A stretch of DNA of 64,000 nucleotides, taken from positions 248,001 through 312,000 of the forward strand of contig NZ_RSEB01000002.1 of assembly GCF_003933745.1 (NCBI RefSeq). The letters are read 5' to 3'. Below are positions 33,594 to 39,956 of this stretch, in pieces. The DNA comes from Glycomyces terrestris. Lineage in GTDB: Bacteria > Actinomycetota > Actinomycetes > Mycobacteriales > Micromonosporaceae. The notes below the pieces were generated by a model. It made no database searches. It was not told where the DNA came from and worked only from the letters and a program-made list of their open reading frames with translations. Made by a program: the position numbers and the translations under genes. Position 1 is the first letter of the stretch; each line of letters begins with the position of its first letter.

Positions 33594-34874
33594 TTACGCG
33601 AGGAGTTCGCCGGCGCGGCTGAGGACGTACGCCGCGACGTTCCGGCTCAGCTCCACGCCCGCGAGGTCGGCGGAGCGGGAGTGGATGCCGGACCAGACCC
33701 GGGCGTCGACGTTCTCCGTCGTGAGCGGGTGCCAGGTCGTGTACGTGCGGGTCACGCCGGGCGCGCTCGGGCTCGGGATCGTGAAGGCCGCGCCAGGACC
33801 GTCGCCCACGAGCTGGGTCAGCACCTCCTCGGCCGAGCCGGAGTAGGTGTTGTGGCCGCTGGGGTAGTCCGGGTGCGCCGGGGTGTTGTGGAGGGGCGTC
33901 CAGGACGGGTCCCGCACGGTGGCGGGGTCCCCGTCCTCGACGGCCCCCGCGATGGCGGTCACCGGGCGCCACCACAGGTAGGCGTACTTCGAGTCGGACG
34001 TGGCGATCTGGGTGTCGACCGCGGCGACGTGGAACAGCGCCACGAGCTCGACCTGGTCGCGCAGCGATCCGGTGTGGTGCTCCAGGGCGGCCCGGAGCAC
34101 GGGGTTGTAGAGCGTGAACGAGCTGCCGAGCCAGAACTGCGCGGTGTCGGTCTGCGCCTGGGTGCGCGCGGTGCTGTTCAGGCCGCCGTACACGTACACC
34201 TCGTCGAGGTCGGCGCGGTACTGCGGGGTGCCGATGGCCGGGGGCGGGTCGAGCCGGAACTGGTCGGCGCTGTCGAGCGCGAACGGCACGGCGAACCGGG
34301 TGCCGGCCTGCGCGGCGGGGGCGAACGCGGGCGGGGTCGGCTGCCACACGCCGGGCGCGGCGGCCGGCGGGGTCCACGCCGGGCTCACCGAGGCCGGGTC
34401 GAGGCCGTCGCCGGCGCGCTCGGCGAGCAGGCCGTCCGCGCGCTCGACGCCGGCGGTGACGCCCTTGCGCTTGGCGCGGCCGTCGGGGATCGCGCCGAGC
34501 GCGGACTCCAGGGCCGCGTCGAGGGCGGCCTGCTGCGTCGGCGCGAGCGCGGACAGGGCGCGGTGGACGGCGGCGGCGAGCGCGGCCTGGCGGTAGTGCT
34601 TCGTGTTGAGCCCGTGGGGGACCCGGCGCACGGCCCGCGCGGCGGCGAGCCAGGCGACGGCCCAGGTGCGGCTGTTGGTGACCTGCGTCGAGGCGGGCGC
34701 GGCGGTGACGGCCGCGTCGGTCGTGTCGAACCAGTCCAGCACGGCTTCACTTGCGCCCGAGGCGGTCTCAGCGGAGGCCGAGGACGCGGTCCCGACGGCG
34801 GCGCCCGCGGCGGCGACCGGTGCGGCGGCGAGCACGGCGCGGCGGGAGAGGGAGGTGCGGTTGGCGGGGGACAT
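33594..34874 (-). CDS. Tat-exported vanadium haloperoxidase/PAP2-superfamily protein
   Basis: A 426-residue exported protein. The N-terminus TSLSRRAVLAAAPVAAAGAA is a Tat signal with the twin arginines and a signal cleavage region near SASA. The all-helical body contains the superfamily motifs: KYAYLWWRPVTAI near 290, HPDYPSGHNTYSGSAEEVL (PSGH motif) near 328, and WSGIHSRSADLAG near 385, giving the Lys/Arg, Ser-Gly-His and His/Arg groups that hold vanadate or phosphate. ATG at 34874 follows AAGGAG. Halogenating peroxidase and acid phosphatase activities are both possible; sequence alone does not decide. Confidence 0.85.
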   Translation of the reverse strand: MSPANRTSLSRRAVLAAAPVAAAGAAVGTASSASAETASGASEAVLDWFDTTDAAVTAAPASTQVTNSRTWAVAWLAAARAVRRVPHGLNTKHYRQAALAAAVHRALSALAPTQQAALDAALESALGAIPDGRAKRKGVTAGVERADGLLAERAGDGLDPASVSPAWTPPAAAPGVWQPTPPAFAPAAQAGTRFAVPFALDSADQFRLDPPPAIGTPQYRADLDEVYVYGGLNSTARTQAQTDTAQFWLGSSFTLYNPVLRAALEHHTGSLRDQVELVALFHVAAVDTQIATSDSKYAYLWWRPVTAIAGAVEDGDPATVRDPSWTPLHNTPAHPDYPSGHNTYSGSAEEVLTQLVGDGPGAAFTIPSPSAPGVTRTYTTWHPLTTENVDARVWSGIHSRSADLAGVELSRNVAAYVLSRAGELLA

Positions 34875-35053
34875 GGGTCTCCTTGCGGTGCGGTGGAATC
34901 GAGGCGGGGAGCGGAGGACGCGGAACAAGTCCACTATGGAGTGTCGAGGGGCGTGGAGGCCCCGGAGGACGCGCCGTGCGGCGCAGGGGAGATGGGGACC
35001 GCCGGTCAGGCGTCGCAGGGGAGGAACGGCCTGTCGGACCGGCGGAGGTCGGG
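34875..35053 (-). promoter_or_regulatory. Long 5' leader of the haloperoxidase gene
   Basis: If transcription starts near 35128 as the -10 element suggests, the haloperoxidase message has a leader of about 250 bases, of which this is the part after the possible leader peptide. It is G+C-rich with no further gene; AAGGAG at 34878-34884 is the ribosome site. Confidence 0.35.
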
Positions 35054-35128
35054 TCAGCGACAGAGGGCGCTGGCGACGCGCATCTGGTCGACTTCGCGCC
35101 GCTGTGCGAGTGCGTTGGCGGGCTTCAT
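35054..35128 (-). CDS. Possible 24-residue leader peptide
   Basis: ATG at 35128 to TGA at 35056-35054 encodes MKPANALAQRREVDQMRVAS followed by ALCR. A TATCTT -10 (35140-35135) ends 6 bases before the ATG, so a leaderless start is expected. The peptide resembles nothing known to me. It could be a leader peptide for the haloperoxidase gene, a remnant of a longer regulator, or chance. Confidence 0.3.
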   Translation of the reverse strand: MKPANALAQRREVDQMRVASALCR

Positions 35129-35142
35129 GACTCGAAGATAGC

Positions 35143-35162
35143 AGTATTCCTATAGGAATACT
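35143..35162. promoter_or_regulatory. 20-bp perfect palindromic operator
   Basis: AGTATTCCTA is followed by its exact reverse complement TAGGAATACT. It lies between the expected -35 and the TATCTT -10 of the minus-strand promoter, the position of a repressor operator. Its A+T content stands out from the surroundings. Confidence 0.75.
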
Positions 35163-35237
35163 AGGGTTGATCACATGTCGTTCCGCCCCCGAAACCCGCC
35201 GGCAACGGGGACCGGTCCTCCCGGCTGTCCTCCCGAC

Positions 35238-36482
35238 TCAGGCCGCGGTCCAGCGGAGTTCGCGACTTGCCAAGGGGCCGTAAGGAGTCAGTGCCGCCAG
35301 TTCCGCCTTGTGCTCGCCCGGCCCACGGTCGAGGACCCTGGTGAAGCGGCGGTCGGCCGGGGCCTTCGGCGGGGCCGCGATCGGCTCGCCGTTCCACGCC
35401 CCGCCCACGGCGTACGGGTGCTCGGCCCGGATGCGCACCGCCGGCGAGCCCTCCTGCGCCACTACGCCGACCGCGAGGTCCGACAGCCGCGGGTACGCCG
35501 CCGCCGGATCGCGCAGCAGCCGGTCGGTCGGCAGCACCTGGCCGTCCTGGAACACCGGCACGTACCCCTCCGGCGCCCACGCCGCGCCCGAGACCGACGC
35601 GTGCGCGAAGTACGCCCACCACAGGCCCGGGTCCTGGATCGCCTGCCGCGGCCCCACGTGGACCGGTCTCGCCGGCCGCTCCCGGGCCTGGAGCTCGGGC
35701 AGGCTCAGCGGCCGGCCGTCCTCGTCCGCCCAGTACGCGCCGTGCTGCCCGTCGAGGAGCACCCACCGGTCCAGGTCGTCGATCCACGCCTCCGCCACGG
35801 CGTGGCCCTGCCCGACCCCGTCGTGGTAGTCCCCGCGCCGCAGCCACACCCGCCGCGCCGGGATCCTCAGCGCGTTCAGCCCCTGCGCCAGCACGATCGA
35901 GTACTCGACGCACGAGTACCGCGCCCCGTTCGCCACCTGCTCCAGCACGTCGACCGCGTCGCCGGCGTTGATGCGCGCGTTCGCGTGCCGCCACAGCGCC
36001 GACGTCCACGCCAGCAGGTCCCGCGCGGTCTGCCACGCGCCCCGCCCCGGCCGCGGCAGCCGCGTCAGCAGCTGCGGCTCCCGGTGCGCCTCGATCCGGT
36101 CCAGCCGCAGCGGCGCGGCCGCCCCCGGCTGCGGCCACGCGGTGATCCGCAGCGGCGGCGCCGGCACGTTCGCCTTGGCCCGCTCCAGCACCGCGGCCCA
36201 GTCCGGGTCCCGCCCGAACGCCGCCGACAGCTCCGGCTCGAACAGGTCCGTCTGGTGGAAGCCCGCCTCGATCGCCTCGTCCAGCGTCGCCCGCGCGCCC
36301 TTGAGCCCGACCTTGTGCGCCGCGATCGCCAGCGACGGCGCCCACAGGTCGCGCCAGAACTCCGTGTCCGCGCGCAGGGTCTTCTCGAGGTCGAGCAGCG
36401 TCCACCACCGCGCGCCGCGCATCGCGTCCTGGGCGACGGTCCGCACGCGCGCGAGCTTCGCCGTCGTCGGGGCCTGTGTCAT
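35238..36482 (-). CDS. Transglutaminase-like cysteine protein
   Basis: A 414-residue protein with a transglutaminase-type catalytic core at about 185-270: ARYSCVEYSIVLAQGLNALRIPARRVWLR holds the Cys, GHAVAEAWID the His and WVLLDGQHGAYW the Asp. Flanking regions resemble no domain I can name. No signal peptide is seen, so it probably acts in the cytoplasm as a protease, amidase or cross-linking enzyme. ATG at 36482 is preceded by TACCCT (36495-36490) 7 bases upstream, suggesting leaderless transcription; a GTG at 36500 would add six residues. Confidence 0.78.
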   Translation of the reverse strand: MTQAPTTAKLARVRTVAQDAMRGARWWTLLDLEKTLRADTEFWRDLWAPSLAIAAHKVGLKGARATLDEAIEAGFHQTDLFEPELSAAFGRDPDWAAVLERAKANVPAPPLRITAWPQPGAAAPLRLDRIEAHREPQLLTRLPRPGRGAWQTARDLLAWTSALWRHANARINAGDAVDVLEQVANGARYSCVEYSIVLAQGLNALRIPARRVWLRRGDYHDGVGQGHAVAEAWIDDLDRWVLLDGQHGAYWADEDGRPLSLPELQARERPARPVHVGPRQAIQDPGLWWAYFAHASVSGAAWAPEGYVPVFQDGQVLPTDRLLRDPAAAYPRLSDLAVGVVAQEGSPAVRIRAEHPYAVGGAWNGEPIAAPPKAPADRRFTRVLDRGPGEHKAELAALTPYGPLASRELRWTAA

Positions 36483-36523
36483 GCGTATGAGGGTAGTCAC
36501 CGCGGGCGCGGGCGAAAAGACCG

Positions 36524-36552
36524 TTGTGTTGACGGTTCGATGACGCTAGAGT
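36524..36552 (+). promoter_or_regulatory. Promoter of the small basic protein gene
   Basis: TTGTGT (36524-36529), 17 bases, TAGAGT (36547-36552). Transcription near 36559 would give a leader of about 140 bases. Confidence 0.5.
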
Positions 36553-36634
36553 GGGCCGCATGATCCTTTAGAAGAGATACCGGCCGCTGTGGGCGCCAGT
36601 GCCGACCGGCCGACACGCATGAGTGCATGCCATT

Positions 36635-36672
36635 GAGACGTCGAGCAACGCTCCGTTTCGCGCTCACGTCTC
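36635..36672 (+). promoter_or_regulatory. Structured leader upstream of the small basic protein
   Basis: GAGACGT-C-GAGC (36635-36646) pairs with GCTCACGTCTC (36662-36672), 11 pairs with one bulged C, about 30 bases before the ATG. An upstream pair of CGGCCG sequences can form a second stem. The short ATG-ATC-CTT-TAG at 36561-36572 could be a minimal upstream ORF. Possible regulatory leader. Confidence 0.35.
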
Positions 36673-36701
36673 TTCAAGCTCGACCCGAGAAGGGGATCCG
36701 C

Positions 36702-36899
36702 ATGACCGCTGAAACTCCCGAACCGCAGCAGGACGCCGCCGAGGCGCCGCTCAACCGCGAGGAGCGCCGGGCGCTGGCCCGCGGCAAGAAGACCGGCCAC
36801 GCCGGCCACAAGGCCATCGGCGACAAGAAGGGCAAGGTCCGCTCGCAGATGCCCAAGGGCGGGGTCGGCAAGTTCCAGCTCCCGACCAAGAACGGCTGA
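36702..36899 (+). CDS. Small basic protein of unknown function
   Basis: A 65-residue protein: an acidic start (MTAETPEPQQDAAEAP), then NREERRALARGKKTGHAGHK and a Lys/Gly-rich tail GDKKGKVRSQMPKGGVGKF. Net basic charge and no hydrophobic core suggest a disordered nucleic-acid- or ribosome-associated protein. An AAGGGG site precedes the ATG. I do not recognise the family. Strong terminator after it. Confidence 0.7.
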   Translation: MTAETPEPQQDAAEAPLNREERRALARGKKTGHAGHKAIGDKKGKVRSQMPKGGVGKFQLPTKNG

Positions 36900-36926
36900 C
36901 CGCCGCAGACACGGCGCAGACATCGA

Positions 36927-36962
36927 CGGAGGCCGCCGGACCGCACGGTCCGGCGGCCTCCG
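36927..36962. terminator. Bidirectional terminator
   Basis: A 16-bp perfect stem (36927-36942 with 36947-36962) encloses GCAC. It lies between the small basic gene and the convergent mannanase stop at 36979. Confidence 0.9.
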
Positions 36963-36978
36963 CCGTGCCGTCACATTG

Positions 36979-38364
36979 TTAGATCGCCTCGCACGTGACC
37001 GTCGGCGCCGCCGCCGGCGCCGAGCCGATGAAGCCGAAGACCTCGCGGGACTGGCCCGCGGCGACCGTGCCGTTCCAGCCCACGTCGGTGGCCGTCACGC
37101 CCGCCCCCGAGGAGGTGACCGTCGCGTTCCACGACGACGTGATCCGGGTCGAACCCGCCCACGTCCAGGTGAGCCGCCAGCCGTCCAGGGCCGCGTCGGC
37201 GGCCGTGACGGTGACCTTGCCCTGCCAGCCCGAGCCCCAGTCGTTCACGACGCCGATGACGGCGGTGCAGTCGCCTTCGGTCGGGCCGCCCGTGGACGGG
37301 TCCTCGGTGGGCGAGGTCGTCGTCGGGTCCGGGTCCTCGCCGTAGACGGTGGCGCGCTCGGCGGTGTTCTGGATGCCGTACTGCGACTCGAACACCCGCT
37401 CGCCGTACGTCGTCATCCGGCTCGGGTCGAAACCCAGCACCTGGTCCAGGATCGGGTCGGAGTTGCCCGAGTACGACCAGGCGATCCAGCCGATCCCGCG
37501 CGCCTGCGCCTCCGACTGGATGGTCTCCCAGGCCACGGTCGAGCCCTGGTGGGTGTCCGCGTACTCGCCGACGATGAGCGGCAGGTCCATCGCCGCGAAG
37601 GCGTCGAAGTAGTCGATCACCGCCTGCGGGCTCGAGTACACCTGGTACATGTGCACCGAGAACAGCGTGTTCCCGAGCGGGTCGGCCGCGGCCACCGTGG
37701 GCGCGTTGGCGCGCATGGTGTTGGTCCAGTCCTGGCCCCAGTTCGGGGCGTCCACGACGAGCGTGTGCTCGAACCCGATGTCGCGCATGCGGTCGACCGC
37801 GTTCACGGTCGCCTGCGTCCACTGCCCCGGGTCGGTGTTGCCGATCGGCTCGTTGCCGATGTTGATGAGGACGTACGCCTCCTCGCCTTCGAGCACGCTG
37901 TACAGGCCCTGCCAGAACGTCACGGCCTGATCCAGGGAGGCCGCGCCCGCCTCCTCGCCGTAGCCGGTCGTGTCGTGGACCTCGAGGACGCAGATGAGCC
38001 GCTGCGCCTTGCACTCGTCGACGATCTGCTGCACCCGCGCGGCGGACGAGACGCCCCAGTTGCGGTGGCCCGAGCCCAGGACGACGCGGACCGTGTTGGC
38101 CCCGAGGTCGCTGATCTCGCCGAGGCTGTCGAACTCACCCTGGTACCAGACGTCCGGGTGGGTGGAGCCGCGCATGATGAACGGGTTGCCGTTCGCGTCG
38201 ATCAGCTGCGTGCCGTCGATCGAGAAGCCGCCCTGCTGGGCGCTGGCCGGTACCAGCTGCCACATGCCGGTGACGGCGATGGCCAGGACGGCCGCGGCCG
38301 CCGCCAGCCACGATCGCCTCCTTCGACGCCGTGCCGGGGCGGCGTCGGTGGTGCCGTGTTCCAT
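36979..38364 (-). CDS. Secreted endo-beta-1,4-mannanase (GH5_8-like) with CBM2
   Basis: A 461-residue exported enzyme: Arg-rich start, signal helix at about 18-42 ending ASA, GH5 barrel (about 46-340), Thr/Pro linker and a C-terminal CBM2 (about 365-461, WQGKVTVTAADAALDGWRLTWTW). HPDVWYQGEF, LGANTVRVVL, CVLEVHDTTGYGE and SLDQAVTFWQGLYSVLEGEE are typical of subfamily 8 mannanases. Glu172 in NIGNEPIGN is the acid/base and Glu267 in VGEYADTH the nucleophile. ATG at 38364. A LacI-type operator lies 30 bases upstream. Works with the GH2 beta-mannosidase at 39957. Confidence 0.88.
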   Translation of the reverse strand: MEHGTTDAAPARRRRRRSWLAAAAAVLAIAVTGMWQLVPASAQQGGFSIDGTQLIDANGNPFIMRGSTHPDVWYQGEFDSLGEISDLGANTVRVVLGSGHRNWGVSSAARVQQIVDECKAQRLICVLEVHDTTGYGEEAGAASLDQAVTFWQGLYSVLEGEEAYVLINIGNEPIGNTDPGQWTQATVNAVDRMRDIGFEHTLVVDAPNWGQDWTNTMRANAPTVAAADPLGNTLFSVHMYQVYSSPQAVIDYFDAFAAMDLPLIVGEYADTHQGSTVAWETIQSEAQARGIGWIAWSYSGNSDPILDQVLGFDPSRMTTYGERVFESQYGIQNTAERATVYGEDPDPTTTSPTEDPSTGGPTEGDCTAVIGVVNDWGSGWQGKVTVTAADAALDGWRLTWTWAGSTRITSSWNATVTSSGAGVTATDVGWNGTVAAGQSREVFGFIGSAPAAAPTVTCEAI

Positions 38365-38393
38365 GGTGATCCCATCTGTAGGTTCGGGTCGAG

Positions 38394-38407
38394 GTGAATC
38401 GGTTCAC
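38394..38407. promoter_or_regulatory. LacI-type operator, mannanase gene
   Basis: GTGAATCGGTTCAC is an imperfect palindrome with the CGGTTCA half found at the other two sites. On the minus strand it lies just downstream of a TTGAAC -35-like element and a weak -10, where a repressor would block transcription. Confidence 0.6.
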
Positions 38408-38498
38408 CACGACGTCCACATAGAGAACCATAAATATCGATGGGGTTCAAGACATGCCTCGGGGTTCGCTGTGCCAGGGGCGATGTCCGCTCCGCGGC

Positions 38499-39536
38499 TC
38501 AGTCGCGCGCGGGGCCCGTGGACCCGCGCGGCGACAGCTGCGCGGGCTGGAACTGAACCGAGAAAGCGGGGGCCTCGCCGGATGGCGGCACCGGTCCGAT
38601 GTGCGCCAGGAGCGCCTCGGCGCACTGGGCGCCGTACGCGGTGATGTCCCGGGTGAGCGACGTGAGCGCGGGATGGGTCAGGCGGCACAGCGGCGAGTCG
38701 TCCCACGCGACGATCGAGAGCCGCTCGGGGACGCCGATGCCGAGTTCGTGGGCGACGCCGAGTCCGGCCACGGCCGTGACGTCGTTGTCGTAGACGATCG
38801 CCGTGGGCCGCTTGGCCGAGGTCAGGAGCCGCCGCGTGATGCGGGCGCCCTGCTCGCCGGTGTAGTCGCTGTGGACCGTGGTCATGGCGTCGAGGCCGAG
38901 CTCGGCCGCCGTCTCGGCGTAGGCCCGGTCGCGCGTCGAGGTGTGCAGCAGGTGCGCGAAGCCCGCGACGCGGGCGATGCGGCGGTGGCCCAGGGCGTGC
39001 AGGTACTCGAGGATCTCGCGGCACGGATCGGCGTCGTCGTGCCAGACCGCCGGGATGCGGGCGCCGTCGAGCGGGCCGCCGACGGCGACGGCGGGCAGCC
39101 CCAGGTCGGCGACGTAGTCGAGGCGCCGGTCCTCGACGCCCACGTCGCACAGGAGGACCCCGTCGACGCGGCGCTCGGCCCACCAGCGCCGGTAGACCTC
39201 CATCTCCTCCTCGACGGTGTCGACGATCTGGAGCGTGAGGCCGTAGGAGCCGGCCGAAAGCGTGGCCTCGATGCCGGAGATGAGCTCCATGAAGTACGGC
39301 TCGATGCCGAGGGTGCGCGCGGAGCGGCGCAGCGCGAGCCCCACGGCCTGCGCGGAGGACACCGACAGGGACCGGGCGGCGCGGTTGGGCACGAAGCCCA
39401 TCTCGGCGGCGATGGCGAGGATCTTGGCGCGGGTCGCCTCGGAGACGCCGGGCCGGCCGTTGAGGGCGTACGAGACGGCGCCCTTCGACACGCCCGCCGC
39501 GGCCGCGATGTCGGCGATGGTCACGCGCCTGGTCAT
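38499..39536 (-). CDS. LacI-family transcriptional regulator of the mannan locus
   Basis: A 345-residue regulator. VTIADIAAAAGVSKGAVSYALNG at residues 5-27 is the DNA-binding headpiece, with NRAARSLS hinge helix near 50 and a periplasmic-binding-like effector domain (VDGVLLCDVG, AIVYDNDVTAVAGLG, LSIVAWDDSPLCRLTHPALTSL). It stands between the mannanase and the beta-mannosidase, divergent from the latter. Mannobiose or a similar oligosaccharide is the likely inducer (inference). ATG at 39536. Confidence 0.92.
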   Translation of the reverse strand: MTRRVTIADIAAAAGVSKGAVSYALNGRPGVSEATRAKILAIAAEMGFVPNRAARSLSVSSAQAVGLALRRSARTLGIEPYFMELISGIEATLSAGSYGLTLQIVDTVEEEMEVYRRWWAERRVDGVLLCDVGVEDRRLDYVADLGLPAVAVGGPLDGARIPAVWHDDADPCREILEYLHALGHRRIARVAGFAHLLHTSTRDRAYAETAAELGLDAMTTVHSDYTGEQGARITRRLLTSAKRPTAIVYDNDVTAVAGLGVAHELGIGVPERLSIVAWDDSPLCRLTHPALTSLTRDITAYGAQCAEALLAHIGPVPPSGEAPAFSVQFQPAQLSPRGSTGPARD

Positions 39537-39637
39537 CGGTGGTCCTCTCACTGCGAGTGCGTCGCCGGGGCGAAGCGAGCGCGCCGGACGGCCGCGCGTG
39601 CGGCACCGGCTCCCAGACTGTATCCCACGCCCGCCGC

Positions 39638-39647
39638 GAACCGGTTC
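39638..39647. promoter_or_regulatory. LacI-type operator between lacI and the beta-mannosidase gene
   Basis: GAACCGGTTC is a perfect palindrome followed by A, making GAACCGGTTCA, the common actinobacterial LacI operator form. It is 102 bases upstream of the regulator start. Confidence 0.6.
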
Positions 39648-39709
39648 AGCCAAGTGCATTCAGGTATCGACATTCATCATTTCAATTTGATGAAGGCGCC
39701 GTCAATGCG

Positions 39710-39738
39710 TTGACCGGCCGCGCCGCGGCCGGTAGGTT
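39710..39738 (+). promoter_or_regulatory. Promoter of the beta-mannosidase gene
   Basis: TTGACC (39710-39715), 17 bases, TAGGTT (39733-39738), with initiation near 39745. Confidence 0.6.
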
Positions 39739-39750
39739 CGATGCGCTTAT

Positions 39751-39760
39751 CCGGTTCAGC
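39751..39760. promoter_or_regulatory. Operator half-site at the beta-mannosidase start of transcription
   Basis: CCGGTTCAGC repeats the right half of the 39638 site exactly (CCGGTTCAGC at 39641-39650). It begins about 6 bases after the predicted transcription start, fitting repression. Confidence 0.5.
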
Positions 39761-39956
39761 ACCCCGTCCCGCCGCGGAGCCGTCCGGCCTGCCGTTCGAC
39801 CCGCCGGTCCGGCCCCGGCCCGGCGGGCGTCGCGGCGGCCGCGCCGACGGTGGCTACGCTGCCTACCGTCGTCGTCTTCCTCCTCTTCCAGAACCATCGG
39901 GCGACGGACAGGAAGCGCCGCACCGCAGGCATCGCCCCCAAGGCATAGGAGTCCTC

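Larger units (their letters stand above)
39537..39956. other. Control region between lacI and the beta-mannosidase gene
   Basis: 420 bases without a credible gene. It holds operator-like sites at 39638 and 39751, a promoter at 39710-39738 and a TTCATCA/TGATGAA inverted repeat at 39673-39694. The unusually long leader (about 210 bases) to the TTG start at 39957 is G+C-rich from 39760. Confidence 0.5.

Noticed and set aside
33395-33600. A short plus-strand ORF starting MDLRELEQIYPASV in the A+T-rich spacer.
   Set aside because: No ribosome site, no recognisable family, and it runs into sequence antisense to the haloperoxidase. The spacer is better explained by the minus-strand promoter.
39682-39897. 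A minus-strand ORF of 71 codons upstream of the beta-mannosidase.
   Set aside because: Low-complexity Glu/Asp then Arg composition, no start signal, and it covers the promoter and operator of the GH2 gene.
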